Part shown: positions 1 to 8,304 of the stretch, in pieces
Position numbering within the stretch: position 1 is the first letter of the stretch
Layout: every line of letters begins with the position of its first letter
NCBI GenBank assembly: GCA_900315455.1
Contig: OMZE01000011.1
Coordinates: 27,499-91,498 of the forward strand
From: an uncultured Prevotellaceae bacterium
GTDB taxonomy: Bacteria > Bacteroidota > Bacteroidia > Bacteroidales > Bacteroidaceae
Length of the DNA stretch: 64,000 bases
Direction of reading: 5' to 3'
Notes under the pieces: generated by a model
What the model was told of the DNA's origin: nothing
Seen by the model: the letters and a program-made list of their open reading frames with translations, nothing else
The model's database searches: none
Translations under genes and position numbers: made by a program

Positions 1-111
1 GAGGGGACGAAGGTGAAAATCACCGACAAGTCTATCAGCAAGTGGGTGGAGATAGAGATAGCCGACGGCAGAAACGGTTGGGTGACCAACGACAGGATAG
101 AGGAGATTTGA
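1..111 (+). CDS. C-terminal end of an SH3-domain protein (partial)
   Basis: An open frame enters from the left edge and ends at a TGA at 109-111, giving 36 residues. The end carries a typical bacterial SH3 pattern (WVEIEIADGRNGWV, then a short acidic tail), as seen at the C-terminus of BatE-like TPR/SH3 proteins in Bacteroidales. The rest of the gene is outside the window, so the TPR part is only a guess from the family. It lies 11 bp upstream of the PAP2 gene on the same strand. Confidence 0.6.
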   Translation, partial: EGTKVKITDKSISKWVEIEIADGRNGWVTNDRIEEI

Positions 112-122
112 ACCGCTGAGAG

Positions 123-818
123 ATGGATATCCAAGGCATCATAGAGACCGACAGGCAACTGCTGGGCGTGTTCAACGGAAACCATTCGGCTTTCTTCGAC
201 ACGCTCATGGCAACCCTCACGGCGGGACCCACCTGGATTCCCCTCTATATTGCCTTGCTCTATCTCGTGGTGAAAAACAACGAGACCATCACGCAGATTA
301 TGGTCATCCTGTGCAGCGTGGCCCTTTGCCTGTTCATCACCGTGTTCGTCACCGAGGGAGTGGTGAAACCGATGGTGGCGCGGCCCCGGCCCCTCGTCGA
401 CCCCGAGTGGGGCTACATGTGGCATGTGGTGGGCGAGCGCAAGGCCAACGCCTACAGTTTCTTCTCCGCCCATGCCTCAAACACTTTCGGCATAGCGGTG
501 CTCCTCTCGCTCATCATCCGCAACAAGGTCTTCACATGGCTCATGGTGACATGGTCGCTCATCAACTGCTACACCCGGCTCTACCTTGCCATGCACTATC
601 CTTCCGACATCGTCGTCGGACTGGCTTTTGGTGCCCTGGCAGGCACGTTGTCCTATTTGGTCTACAGCCTCGCCTTCAGGCAGGTCTCTGCCAGGCAGCA
701 TTTCATCTCGTCGCAATACACCAAGTCGGGATACAACCTCACCGACATCGATATCGTGGCGTTCGTGCTTGTTGCCACCATTTTCTTGGCCATCATCATC
801 TCACTGATGATGCAGTAA
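123..818 (+). CDS. PAP2-family membrane phosphatase
   Basis: 231 aa, mostly hydrophobic with about five or six membrane segments. The three parts of the PAP2 phosphatase signature are visible: K82 to R89-P90 (KPMVARPRP), S115-A-H117 followed by A-S (the usual PSGH is SAHA here), and R152, H158, D162 (RLYLAMHYPSD). Family members remove phosphate from lipid phosphates such as undecaprenyl diphosphate or phosphatidylglycerophosphate at the inner membrane; the substrate here cannot be told from sequence. It is closely packed between the SH3-protein end and queA, in an ordinary chromosomal context. Confidence 0.85.
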   Translation: MDIQGIIETDRQLLGVFNGNHSAFFDTLMATLTAGPTWIPLYIALLYLVVKNNETITQIMVILCSVALCLFITVFVTEGVVKPMVARPRPLVDPEWGYMWHVVGERKANAYSFFSAHASNTFGIAVLLSLIIRNKVFTWLMVTWSLINCYTRLYLAMHYPSDIVVGLAFGALAGTLSYLVYSLAFRQVSARQHFISSQYTKSGYNLTDIDIVAFVLVATIFLAIIISLMMQ

Positions 819-828
819 AATATGTAAT

Positions 829-2055
829 ATGACCAATCCTAACGATACAAAAAACATCTCCATCAGCGACTACGACTACCCTCTGCCCGACAGTCGTATC
901 GCGAAATTCCCACTGGCCCGGCGCGACCAGTCGAAACTCCTCTTGTATAACAAAGGCGTGGTGAGCGAGGACGTCTTCGCCAACCTCCCCAACCATATCC
1001 CTGCCGGGTCGCTCATGGTGTTCAACAACACCAAGGTCATCATGGCACGTCTGCTCTTCCGGAAGACTACGGGGGCGCTCATCGAGGTGTTCCTCCTCGA
1101 ACCCCTGAAGCCGGCCGACTATCAGGTGGCGTTTCAGGTTTCAGGACAGTGCGAGTGGTGCTGTCTGGTGGGCAACCTGAAGAAATGGAAGGAGGGCACC
1201 CTTGAGAGAGAGGTGGAGGTGAACGGCAAGAAGACACGTTTCACCGCCCAGCGCGTGGGAGAGACGAAGACCGGACAGCGGGTGCTGTTTGGTTGGGACC
1301 ATCCCGAGGTGTCGTTTGCCGAACTCATCGACGCGGTGGGCGAACTGCCCATACCGCCTTACCTGAACAGGAAGTCGGAGGAGAGCGACAAGACCACTTA
1401 CCAGACGGTGTACTCGAAAATCAAGGGCAGCGTGGCGGCTCCTACTGCCGGTCTGCATTTCACTAAGGAGGTGCTGCAGGCACTCGACGCGAAAGGCGTG
1501 GAGCGCGAGGAACTCACGCTCCATGTAGGGGCAGGCACGTTCAAGCCGGTGAAGAGCGCACATATCGAGGGACATGAGATGCACAGCGAACATTACCGCG
1601 TGGGACGGGATACACTCCTTAAACTGCTCAAGCATCACTGCGAGGCAGTGGCAGTGGGCACCACCAGCGTGAGGACGCTCGAAAGCCTCTATTATGTGGG
1701 GGTGAAGTTGCATGAGAACCCCGATGCTTCGCCCGAGCAACTGCATGTGCGACAATGGGAACCCTACGAGCGGGAGTATCATCTCTCGGTGGAGGAGGCG
1801 ATAGGCGAAATCGTGGCGTATCTTGACCGCAACGGCGAGCAGGCACTCCATGCATCCACGCAAATCATCATCGCCCCAGGCTATGAATACAAAATCGTGA
1901 AACGGCTCGTCACCAATTTCCATCAGCCCAAGAGCACGCTCCTGCTCCTCGTCAGCGCATTCGTCAAGGGCGACTGGAGGAAAATCTACGACTATGCCCT
2001 AAGCCATGACTTCCGTTTCCTGAGTTACGGTGACAGTTCCTTATTGGAACCATAA
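829..2055 (+). CDS. queA: tRNA S-adenosylmethionine:ribosyltransferase-isomerase QueA
   Basis: 408 aa. QueA transfers and rearranges the ribosyl part of SAM onto 7-aminomethyl-7-deazaguanine in tRNA, the step giving epoxyqueuosine. Family hallmarks seen by eye are YPLPDSRIAKFPL near the start, FNNTKVIMARL, the GSVAAPTAGLHFT block in the middle, LHVGAGTFKPV, EHYRV, and TNFHQPKSTLLLLVSAF near the C-terminus. It is somewhat longer than the enterobacterial enzyme. The start ATG is 10 bp after the PAP2 stop. The last codons are followed at once by the DUF2027 gene, probably in one transcript. Confidence 0.95.
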   Translation: MTNPNDTKNISISDYDYPLPDSRIAKFPLARRDQSKLLLYNKGVVSEDVFANLPNHIPAGSLMVFNNTKVIMARLLFRKTTGALIEVFLLEPLKPADYQVAFQVSGQCEWCCLVGNLKKWKEGTLEREVEVNGKKTRFTAQRVGETKTGQRVLFGWDHPEVSFAELIDAVGELPIPPYLNRKSEESDKTTYQTVYSKIKGSVAAPTAGLHFTKEVLQALDAKGVEREELTLHVGAGTFKPVKSAHIEGHEMHSEHYRVGRDTLLKLLKHHCEAVAVGTTSVRTLESLYYVGVKLHENPDASPEQLHVRQWEPYEREYHLSVEEAIGEIVAYLDRNGEQALHASTQIIIAPGYEYKIVKRLVTNFHQPKSTLLLLVSAFVKGDWRKIYDYALSHDFRFLSYGDSSLLEP

Positions 2056-2074
2056 ACCTAAAACCAAAAAGAAT

Positions 2075-3217
2075 ATGAAAATCGGAGATAAAGTAAGATT
2101 CCTCAGCGAGACTGGTGGCGGCACTGTTGCCGGTTTCCAAGGAAAGAACATCGTGCTCGTGGAAGACGAGGACGGATTTGAGATACCCACTCCCATCAAC
2201 GAGGTGGTGGTAGTAGAAACCGACGACTATAACATCGCACGCGTGCATACCTCGGCAGTGCTGGGCATGCAGAAACCCAAGAGCGTGGAGAAGCCGAAAA
2301 AGAATGATGACGACGACTACGACCCTGCCGACCGCCCCATCACCTTCAAGGCTCCGGTAGAGGAACGCAAGGGGGGCGACGCTCTCACGGCTTTCCTCGC
2401 TTTCGTGCCTATCGATACCCGGCAGATGACCACTACGCCTTTCGAGTCGTATTTCGTCAACGACAGCAACTACTACATGCGGTTCACCTATCTCGTGGCA
2501 GAGGGCAACAGTTGGCGGATGAAGTTCACGGCAGAGGTGGAACCCAATACCAAACTCTTCATCGAGGAGTTCACCAAGGCGCAACTCAACGACATGGAGA
2601 GGTCGTGCGTGCAGATTCTGGCATACAAACGTGAGAAGAACTTCGTCGTCAAACCGTCTATCGACGTGCAGTTCCGTGTCGACCCCGTGAAATTCTACAA
2701 ACTGCACACCTTTCAGGAGAACGACTTCTTCGAGACCCCGGCCCTGCTCATCCCACTCGTGGAGAACGATGTGCCGCGCCGCCCGCTCGTCGTAGACGCT
2801 CAGTCGCTGAAGAAGGAGATGTATGCCGGCAAACCGACGGCCGACAGCCGACAGCAGGGGAGGGGAGAGGCTCTCGTCAGACGGTATGACGATGCGCAGA
2901 GCAAGGGCAAGACCCCACAGCGGAAGACCGACCCCGACATCGTCGTGGTGGACCTCCATGCCTATGAGGTGCTTGACACCACCGCAGGACTATCGCCCGC
3001 CGACATCCTCAATTACCAACTCGACATCTTCCGTAAGACCTTGGAACAGTATAAGGCGAAGAAAGGACAGAAGATTGTCTTCATCCATGGGAAAGGTGAG
3101 GGTGTGCTCCGCAGGGCCATCATCAGCGACCTCAACTACCGATACAAGAAATACACCTTCCAAGACGCCTCGTTCCAGGAATATGGATATGGTGCCACCC
3201 AAGTCACCATCCGCTGA
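2075..3217 (+). CDS. DUF2027 protein with C-terminal Smr domain
   Basis: 380 aa from the ATG at 2075 (MKIGDKVRFLSETGGG), which I prefer over an in-frame start 45 bp upstream inside queA. The N-terminus is a small beta-rich domain typical of DUF2027 proteins. The middle carries a Lys/Asp-rich linker, and the C-terminal ~95 residues form an Smr domain with the DLH motif (VVVDLHAYEV) and HGKGEG. Smr domains are nuclease or nucleic-acid-binding modules related to MutS2. The function in Bacteroidales is not established. It follows queA by 19 bp and ends the chromosomal gene block. Confidence 0.85.
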   Translation: MKIGDKVRFLSETGGGTVAGFQGKNIVLVEDEDGFEIPTPINEVVVVETDDYNIARVHTSAVLGMQKPKSVEKPKKNDDDDYDPADRPITFKAPVEERKGGDALTAFLAFVPIDTRQMTTTPFESYFVNDSNYYMRFTYLVAEGNSWRMKFTAEVEPNTKLFIEEFTKAQLNDMERSCVQILAYKREKNFVVKPSIDVQFRVDPVKFYKLHTFQENDFFETPALLIPLVENDVPRRPLVVDAQSLKKEMYAGKPTADSRQQGRGEALVRRYDDAQSKGKTPQRKTDPDIVVVDLHAYEVLDTTAGLSPADILNYQLDIFRKTLEQYKAKKGQKIVFIHGKGEGVLRRAIISDLNYRYKKYTFQDASFQEYGYGATQVTIR

Positions 3218-3375
3218 CAATCAGCAGGTTGCGCCAGCCAATAGAAGGACGGTAGAGGGAAGGGGCCTGGAGGGTACCTACTCAGCATCCCCTAGTAAAC
3301 ATGTTCGGCGAATCAGAAAAAGAGTCACCTACGGCGAGAACCAACGGTCCCACCCTATAAGTACCCTTACCGCTG

Positions 3376-3395
3376 GTTCTGCCCTGGGGCAGAAC
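3376..3395. terminator. Hairpin after the DUF2027-Smr gene
   Basis: GTTCTGCCC at 3376-3384 pairs with GGGCAGAAC at 3387-3395. A second stem, GCCCC-gaaa-GGGGC, lies at 3432-3445. There is no long T-run right after either, so termination is a guess. The rest of 3218-3548 shows no gene; it holds a short run of degenerate 'gatttgt' repeats near 3397-3422. Confidence 0.4.
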
Positions 3396-3548
3396 TGATT
3401 TGTATGATTTGTGACGATTTGTAAAATTTCTGCCCCGAAAGGGGCACTCCTAAGTACATTTTTTTGAGGGTGCTGAATAGTTACTCTGGAGGAGGACTCA
3501 GCAAAAAACGAAAAAATCACTATTTTTGGAAAAAAAAACACCAAAAAC

Positions 3549-3579
3549 TTGCAAGAGATAAAAAAATACCCTACCTTTG
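3549..3579 (+). promoter_or_regulatory. Promoter of the tRNA-Ser / tRNA-Glu unit
   Basis: A TTG at 3549-3551 is followed after 20 bases by TACCTTTG at 3572-3579. This fits the Bacteroidetes housekeeping promoter (TTTG at -33, TAnnTTTG at -7). It reads toward the two tRNA genes that begin about 40 bases downstream. Confidence 0.7.
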
Positions 3580-3621
3580 CACCGCATTTGAGAGTAAATG
3601 CTGCGGTAAGTCAACCGGAAA

Positions 3622-3708
3622 GGAAGTTTGGGTGAGTGGCTGAAACCAGCAGTTTGCTAAACTGCCGTACGGGTTACCGTACCGGGGGTTCGAATCCCCC
3701 AGCTTCCG
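3622..3708 (+). tRNA. tRNA-Ser (GCU)
   Basis: A full cloverleaf can be drawn. The acceptor stem GGAAGTT pairs with AGCTTCC, the anticodon loop reads ttGCTaa (GCU, reading AGY serine codons), the long variable arm GTACGGGTTACCGTAC is typical of tRNA-Ser, and the T-arm is GGGGGTTCGAATCCCCC. The 3' CCA is not encoded (GCA follows). Confidence 0.95.
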
Positions 3709-3737
3709 CAACGCTGCTTGCGCAAGAACAACAACAT

Positions 3738-3812
3738 GGTGGATTCATCTAATGGTTAGGATACAAGATTCTCAATCTTGGCATAGGGGTTCGATTCCCC
3801 TATCCACTACCA
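3738..3812 (+). tRNA. tRNA-Glu (CUC), probable ICE attachment gene
   Basis: The acceptor stem GGTGGAT pairs with ATCCACT (one G-T pair), the anticodon stem is CAAGA/TCTTG with loop TTCTCAA (anticodon CUC, glutamate), and the T-arm is AGGGGTTCGATTCCCCT. CCA is encoded at 3810-3812. Foreign genes begin directly after its 3' end, as expected where an integrative element uses the 3' part of a tRNA gene as its attachment site. The tRNA gene itself is intact. Confidence 0.92.
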
Positions 3813-3814
3813 AT

Positions 3815-3855
3815 AACTCCCTGTAAGTCGCTGACTTTCAGGGAGTTTTCTTTTT
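3815..3855 (+). terminator. Rho-independent terminator of the tRNA operon
   Basis: AACTCCCTG at 3815-3823 pairs with CAGGGAGTT at 3839-3847. The stem continues inward as AAGTC/GACTT after a T-T mismatch, and the hairpin is followed by a T-rich tract (ttctttttcc). It starts 3 bp after the CCA of tRNA-Glu, so it may be chromosomal or part of the attachment region. Confidence 0.8.
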
Positions 3856-3877
3856 CCAATAAGCAACCAATAAGCAA
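3856..3877. repeat. Tandem 11-bp direct repeat at the element's left end
   Basis: CCAATAAGCAA occurs twice in direct tandem (3856-3866 and 3867-3877), 44 bp past the tRNA end. Short direct repeats just inside an attachment site are the usual form of integrase arm-binding sites, but that role is inferred from position only. Confidence 0.5.
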
Positions 3878-4028
3878 CTGTTGAACAATATAGAGCCTCT
3901 AATTAAAGTCGAAGAGACATCATCCTCAAATTCCGGGTTTTTGAACATGCAAAATCTTCACCACAAAGAGTTGCGTTTGCAGTGAGTTCTTTGATTAAGA
4001 AAGAACTAAGATAAGGTATTATGAGATA

Positions 4029-5345
4029 TTACGGGTCTTTTCGGGTTGTTTGTTCATCAAGTAGACCAGGCTCTCGCTTTCTTTCTTTTCGTGTGGACGG
4101 TGGTTTTATCGACCATCCATAATCTTTGAGGTTCACTTGGAGTACGTAGTCCATGATGTTGTTGCGCTTATACTGCTTGGTGCTGTTGGCGAACTTCCCC
4201 TGCCCTTCCTTTTCCTGGATTACTTGTATCACCTGGGCATACGTGTCCCTGAATCGTTTTGCCTGCTCGTCAATTATCCTCATATAGTAAGATGCTTCTT
4301 TCTTGGTGAGATACCTTGACAGCAACGTATATACGATACGGTCTTGATGCTCATAGTCGTGCCAGGGGTTGGAATGAATTTTCTGTGCAGATGTCTTTTT
4401 CTTCTTTGTGCCCTCTGTGGCGGGTACGGCAGACTCATATGGGTTAAGTTGGTCGTCGCCTTTTTGCCATGGCCGCTGCAGCCCTGGCTTGGGATGCTCG
4501 CGTGTATATATAAAAAGGAGAACAGAACTCACCTTTCCACCCTTCCCCGTTCTAGGCCCTGGCTGGAAGTCGAACCACACATCGGAAGCCTCGTTTTTGT
4601 AGAGCCAGTACAATTCCTCCTGTGCAACTTTCAGGATGTTCACACGAATATCCTTGTAGCTCTTGAAGCTCATGGAACGCTTTGTCTTACCCGTTCTTGG
4701 GTCTACCTGCTCATCAATATTGAATAAAGACCTGATATTTTCCAGTTTGATGGGTACAACCCTTTTCTTGTATTTGATGCCTGATGCCTTGGAAGAATAC
4801 CTGTATTCACCATCATACTTACAGCATATCTCGTACATCTTTTGCGAATACTTCGACCTTAGCATCATGGCGGTACCGATGTCAAACGACGTGAAACCAT
4901 TGTTCAGATTGATAAGATAAGGCATAATTTCCGGCGATATCCTGACAATGTACTTCTTCGTCTGCTTGTCATAAAAGAAGGAGTCTATCCAGTGTACCTT
5001 TCCCTCATAGGTCTTTCCTTCTGGAGAGGTGTAGTTCACGGGGATGAACTTCTCCCCCAGACAGCTCAGCGTCTCATACGTCCGCGGCACATTCTTCGAA
5101 CCACCGATGATTCCAAGGTCCTTGTCCGTGAGGTAGAAATACAGTTCTTTCCAGTTTTCCGGCACGCCCAGCCCTTTCTCAACGAACTTATGCTTGACCT
5201 CGCCCGAAAGGAAATACATGGCGCGTCGCTCCATGAGACTATAGGAGATGGGCGAATTGATAATCCAATTGCTCCAACTCACCTTCTCATGGTTGATCTT
5301 CCTAAGGTCAATCAATCTGAATAGTTCGTCCTTCAATTTTGGCAT
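4029..5345 (-). CDS. Plasmid-type replication initiation protein (Rep_3 family)
   Basis: 438 aa. The N-terminal ~290 residues look like the paired winged-helix fold of Rep_3/RepB initiators, with the stretch SYSLMERRAMYFLSG, the block FTSFDIGTAMMLRSKYSQKMYEICC, a second winged helix with LRSLFNID-like sequence, and FDFQPGPRTGKGGKV. The C-terminal ~140 residues are basic and low in recognisable features. Such proteins bind iterons and open the plasmid origin; four iterons lie about 110 bp upstream of the start. In an ICE this gene could support replication of the excised circle. A good promoter lies just ahead (5368-5398). Confidence 0.85.
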   Translation of the reverse strand: MPKLKDELFRLIDLRKINHEKVSWSNWIINSPISYSLMERRAMYFLSGEVKHKFVEKGLGVPENWKELYFYLTDKDLGIIGGSKNVPRTYETLSCLGEKFIPVNYTSPEGKTYEGKVHWIDSFFYDKQTKKYIVRISPEIMPYLINLNNGFTSFDIGTAMMLRSKYSQKMYEICCKYDGEYRYSSKASGIKYKKRVVPIKLENIRSLFNIDEQVDPRTGKTKRSMSFKSYKDIRVNILKVAQEELYWLYKNEASDVWFDFQPGPRTGKGGKVSSVLLFIYTREHPKPGLQRPWQKGDDQLNPYESAVPATEGTKKKKTSAQKIHSNPWHDYEHQDRIVYTLLSRYLTKKEASYYMRIIDEQAKRFRDTYAQVIQVIQEKEGQGKFANSTKQYKRNNIMDYVLQVNLKDYGWSIKPPSTRKERKREPGLLDEQTTRKDP

Positions 5346-5367
5346 ACGCTGTTATGGCTGTTTCGGG

Positions 5368-5398
5368 CAAAAATAGTTTTTTCCTCTCATATATCAAA
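5368..5398 (-). promoter_or_regulatory. Promoter of the replication initiator gene
   Basis: On the minus strand, TTTG (5398-5395) is followed after exactly 19 bases by TATTTTTG (5375-5368). The predicted transcript start lies about 15 bases ahead of the initiator ATG. The promoter sits between the iterons and the gene, so initiator binding upstream could influence it. Confidence 0.7.
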
Positions 5399-5456
5399 AT
5401 CACATGGATATCATGCTCGACCATTCAGTGACGTGCGACCTTGCTGATGAAAAATG

Positions 5457-5540
5457 GCGCAAAACCTCCTAAGTTCAGCGCAAAACCTCCCAAGTTTCAG
5501 CGCAAAACCTCCTAAGTTCATGCGCAAAACCTCCCAAGTA
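5457..5540. repeat. Four iterons of a replication origin
   Basis: The block GCGCAAAACCTCC occurs four times, starting at 5457, 5478, 5500 and 5522 (spacing 21, 22 and 22 bp). It is followed by TAAGTTCA, CAAGTTTCA, TAAGTTCA and CAAGTA in turn. Helical-turn spacing, and position upstream of a Rep_3 initiator gene, are the standard form of a theta-plasmid origin. The units alternate T and C after CCTCC. Confidence 0.85.
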
Positions 5541-5583
5541 AATCCTAGAGCACATTGGAAATTAGGTAGTTATATCGTCCGTA

Positions 5584-5621
5584 AATAAAGCTTTAAAATA
5601 TTATGAATAAATAAAGCTTTA
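5584..5621. repeat. AT-rich repeats beside the iterons (possible unwinding element)
   Basis: AATAAAGCTTTA occurs twice, at 5584-5595 and 5610-5621, 26 bp apart, each containing the palindrome AAAGCTTT. The block is very AT-rich and lies about 45 bp beyond the last iteron, where an initiator-opened duplex would be expected. The role is inferred. Confidence 0.5.
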
Positions 5622-5763
5622 TGAGAAACTTTGGACGAAAGGGAAAGAAGGACGCTGTTTGCCATTCTTATTTCACAATTAAGATGGTTTCACGTGACTT
5701 CATCGTGAACTTTTTATGTCATCGTTCTCTTGTAAGGATTTTTCGCTACCGCACTTGTTTTTT

Positions 5764-5889
5764 TCATCTGCCGATATGCAACAGAAATGACAGCACCTTC
5801 ATGACCGCCTTCAACACGAAGGCGATTACCGAGAAGATGGCATGGAAGATACCATAGAACAGCGTGAAGAAAAACATGAATATCATCAT
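5764..5889 (-). CDS. Small hydrophobic protein, 41 aa
   Basis: An open frame from the ATG at 5889 to the TGA at 5764, starting MMIFMFFFTLFYGIFHAIF and ending SFLLHIGR. Nearly the whole chain could form one or two membrane helices. Codons look like those of neighbouring genes and the frame has few rare codons, but it is short and I know no family for it. It lies between the iterons and the WYL gene. A plus-strand frame over the same DNA (5621-5857) looks much less protein-like. It could be a chance frame. Confidence 0.4.
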   Translation of the reverse strand: MMIFMFFFTLFYGIFHAIFSVIAFVLKAVMKVLSFLLHIGR

Positions 5890-6205
5890 AGTCCTGTCAT
5901 ATCGGTTATTGTCGTTTCAATTTGTATGGACGGACACGTCCCCTCCGGCACTTCAAATATACAAATTTTTCCTGACATACGCAAACTTTTTAACAAGAAT
6001 AATTGGTGATTTTTGTTTGACATAATTGGCTTATTCGTTGTTCTTTTTGCTTCCTGGCTTTTGGTGCTTCATATCCTTCAACGACACTCTTAGACTGCAA
6101 TTTTTAGGCTTTGTAGAGAATTTCCATTATTTTTATGCCTACATTGTTCATCTATACAAACGAATGGATGAGCGCACGATTTATTAACTCTCAAATTCTT
6201 AAATT

Positions 6206-7216
6206 ATGACTTACAACAAAAGGTTTAGCCTGCGAGTCAAGATACTCGACGGGTTATTGCGAAAGAGACAGGGGGTAAGCATGAAAGAAATCCTCCGGGT
6301 GATTAACGATGTGCTTGAATGCCATGGCATATGTCCAGTCCTTTCCAAGGACACCATATTCCTTGACATGGATGCACTCTCTAATGAATATCATGTTGAC
6401 ATAATGAAAATCCGCGACAAATTTGACAACCGTGTCATCCGCTACCGCTATGAGAATTTGTCATTCTCCATCTTCAACAATCCTCTCCGTGATGAGGAAA
6501 TCAAGGAGATAAAGGAAGCACTCGATGTACTCTCATCCTTCCGTGGCCTGCCTCAGTGTGGGTGTATTGACGAACTCTGTGTCCGATTCGACGTGGCTTG
6601 TGAGACCAACGGCCACAAAGTAGTTCAGTTCGAGGAATCCTGCATGAATCTGGGCATGGAGCATTTCTCCTGCATCTTCCGCGCCATCATCGACCAGAAG
6701 GCAGCGGTCATCACATACAAGAGGTTCGGCCACGATAAGCGTCAACATAAGGTGTTCCCCTACTACCTCAAGCAGTTCGATCATAGATGGTACCTGGTGG
6801 CACGCAGCACCCATCATCTTGAATCCATTTGCATCTTTTCCCTTGACCGGCTATTGTCTTTCGAGGAGGACCCAGAAACTGAATATATCCCTATTGGTAT
6901 CGACATCGACGAATACTTCAAGGATGTCTGCGGCATCACACGCCCCGACCACGGCATTCCCATCACCATCCGTTTCTATGTGAATGCCACTCGACTGCCG
7001 TACCTGATGACCAATCCCATTCATCAAAGCCAGGTCATCCGTGTGCAGAATCATATCGGTGCCATTCTTACCATCCACGTCATACCCACGCCCGAACTGC
7101 TGATGCGGTTCTTATCGCTTGGCAAAGATGTGAGAATCATCACTTCATGTCAACTGCGTCGGGAAGTAGTAGAAAATTGCAAGAGAATCGTAAGAATGTA
7201 CGGTTCGTCTACATAG
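6206..7216 (+). CDS. WYL-domain transcriptional regulator
   Basis: 336 aa. The N-terminal ~80 residues look like a winged-helix DNA-binding domain (SLRVKILDGLLRKRQGVSM). The centre holds the WYL domain, with IITYKR-like ITYKRFG, YLKQFDHRWYLVAR at about residue 190 and FSLDRLLSFE. The C-terminal part has the usual WCX-like region. WYL proteins sense nucleotides or ssDNA and commonly control defence islands and mobile elements. It stands alone upstream of an unknown gene on the same strand (51 bp gap), which it may regulate. Confidence 0.85.
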   Translation: MTYNKRFSLRVKILDGLLRKRQGVSMKEILRVINDVLECHGICPVLSKDTIFLDMDALSNEYHVDIMKIRDKFDNRVIRYRYENLSFSIFNNPLRDEEIKEIKEALDVLSSFRGLPQCGCIDELCVRFDVACETNGHKVVQFEESCMNLGMEHFSCIFRAIIDQKAAVITYKRFGHDKRQHKVFPYYLKQFDHRWYLVARSTHHLESICIFSLDRLLSFEEDPETEYIPIGIDIDEYFKDVCGITRPDHGIPITIRFYVNATRLPYLMTNPIHQSQVIRVQNHIGAILTIHVIPTPELLMRFLSLGKDVRIITSCQLRREVVENCKRIVRMYGSST

Positions 7217-7233
7217 GCTCGACGATTCACCCT

Positions 7234-7241
7234 TATTTTTG
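7234..7241 (+). promoter_or_regulatory. Possible promoter -7 element for the 7268 gene
   Basis: TATTTTTG matches TAnnTTTG and ends 26 bases before the ATG. No clear TTTG lies 19-20 bases upstream, so the promoter is only weakly supported. Confidence 0.35.
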
Positions 7242-7267
7242 CACTTGTTTTTATAAATGGTAACACT

Positions 7268-8164
7268 ATGAATACACATCAGAAACAGAATTACGATTCG
7301 TTCCTGCATGATTCAGGAACCGACCAATGTGAAACGGGACATATTGATGTCCGTATGTGGATGAAGTCCCAACAGAAGGACAAGTATGTCACAATGATGA
7401 CCAACTGTTTTCAACACGCCAATGCCGACTGGAAACAAGACGATTCCAGACGGTTCGTCAATGCCGTGGAACATTTGTTATTCCACGACATCGACACGTC
7501 TCTGTTGCTGAAAAGGCAAGTCAATGACGAGGGCGTTGTCTTCCAATTCCATCTTGTGGAGAATATCCGCAGTGATGAGTTGCTTGACATGCTGATGGAA
7601 TACCACCCCGGCAAATGGCAGTTCATTCAGGATGCATTCTTGGAGGATGGCAACGTCGACCTTGTCTATGAAGACCGTTATGTAAGCAGTCCTTTGGGCT
7701 GTCTCCTGCTTGCTCAGTTCATCCGTCGGCTGAAAGGCATGTTCGCGCTGACCTTCCACACCATCAGGATTGTGGTGTCAAAGTCAGACTTCCATGTCAT
7801 GTTCGACGATGACACACTGAAAATCGACCGCCGATTCTCTCATGTTGAGAACCGTGATCTTTTTCTTCGACAATGCATGGATGAATTTGTCGGTGATCCT
7901 TACGAGCTGGAGGTGAAAAACACCAAACATTTCAGGTCTCTAACCCTCTGCAACAGTCGTTTTAGGCTCTCCATCCATCCCGATGGTGGTATCTCCCATG
8001 GCTGGGGCATCGAGAACGGCGAATACAGCCACCTGACCATTGATGTGCTGAAGCAACATCTTGACACCAACATCCCCCTTTTCAACCGGGCTGCTCACGA
8101 GTACGACAGAAGGGGAATTCCGTACGTTGTTAGTTTCTCCCCCATCAAGAATGAAGTGAAATAA
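7268..8164 (+). CDS. Unknown protein following the WYL regulator
   Basis: 298 aa. I do not recognise a family. It is soluble-looking, with no signal peptide or membrane segment. It is rich in His, Asp and aromatic residues. The C-terminal third carries a distinctive stretch, IHPDGGISHGWG, followed by a helical region and VVSFSPIKNE at the end. The gene follows the WYL regulator by 51 bp on the same strand, which suggests joint regulation. Base composition matches the neighbouring WYL gene. A link to replication or defence would be guesswork. Confidence 0.7.
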   Translation: MNTHQKQNYDSFLHDSGTDQCETGHIDVRMWMKSQQKDKYVTMMTNCFQHANADWKQDDSRRFVNAVEHLLFHDIDTSLLLKRQVNDEGVVFQFHLVENIRSDELLDMLMEYHPGKWQFIQDAFLEDGNVDLVYEDRYVSSPLGCLLLAQFIRRLKGMFALTFHTIRIVVSKSDFHVMFDDDTLKIDRRFSHVENRDLFLRQCMDEFVGDPYELEVKNTKHFRSLTLCNSRFRLSIHPDGGISHGWGIENGEYSHLTIDVLKQHLDTNIPLFNRAAHEYDRRGIPYVVSFSPIKNEVK

Positions 8165-8267
8165 CCGGTTTGCTTGTAACAAGCAGTATTTCACTATTTG
8201 ATTTTTGAACTTTCGGCTTCACTGAAGTCGCTCTATCTTGGAAATGGATGGAAAAAAGTGTTTTTCC

Positions 8268-8298
8268 TTTGCGTTTCACTCGACTTTTCGTAACTTTG
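8268..8298 (+). promoter_or_regulatory. Strong promoter with no obvious coding gene behind it
   Basis: TTTG at 8268-8271 and TAACTTTG at 8291-8298 are separated by exactly 19 bases, an ideal Bacteroidetes promoter. The predicted start is near 8305. No convincing protein frame follows for almost 900 bp. Confidence 0.65.
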
Positions 8299-8304
8299 TC
8301 GCGT

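Noticed and set aside
5457-5540. CRISPR array
   Set aside because: Only four short repeats with almost no spacers, beside a Rep_3 gene; they are iterons. No cas gene is in the window.
5621-5857. 78-residue plus-strand frame beside the iterons
   Set aside because: Composition is not protein-like and it overlaps a better minus-strand hydrophobic frame; likely chance.
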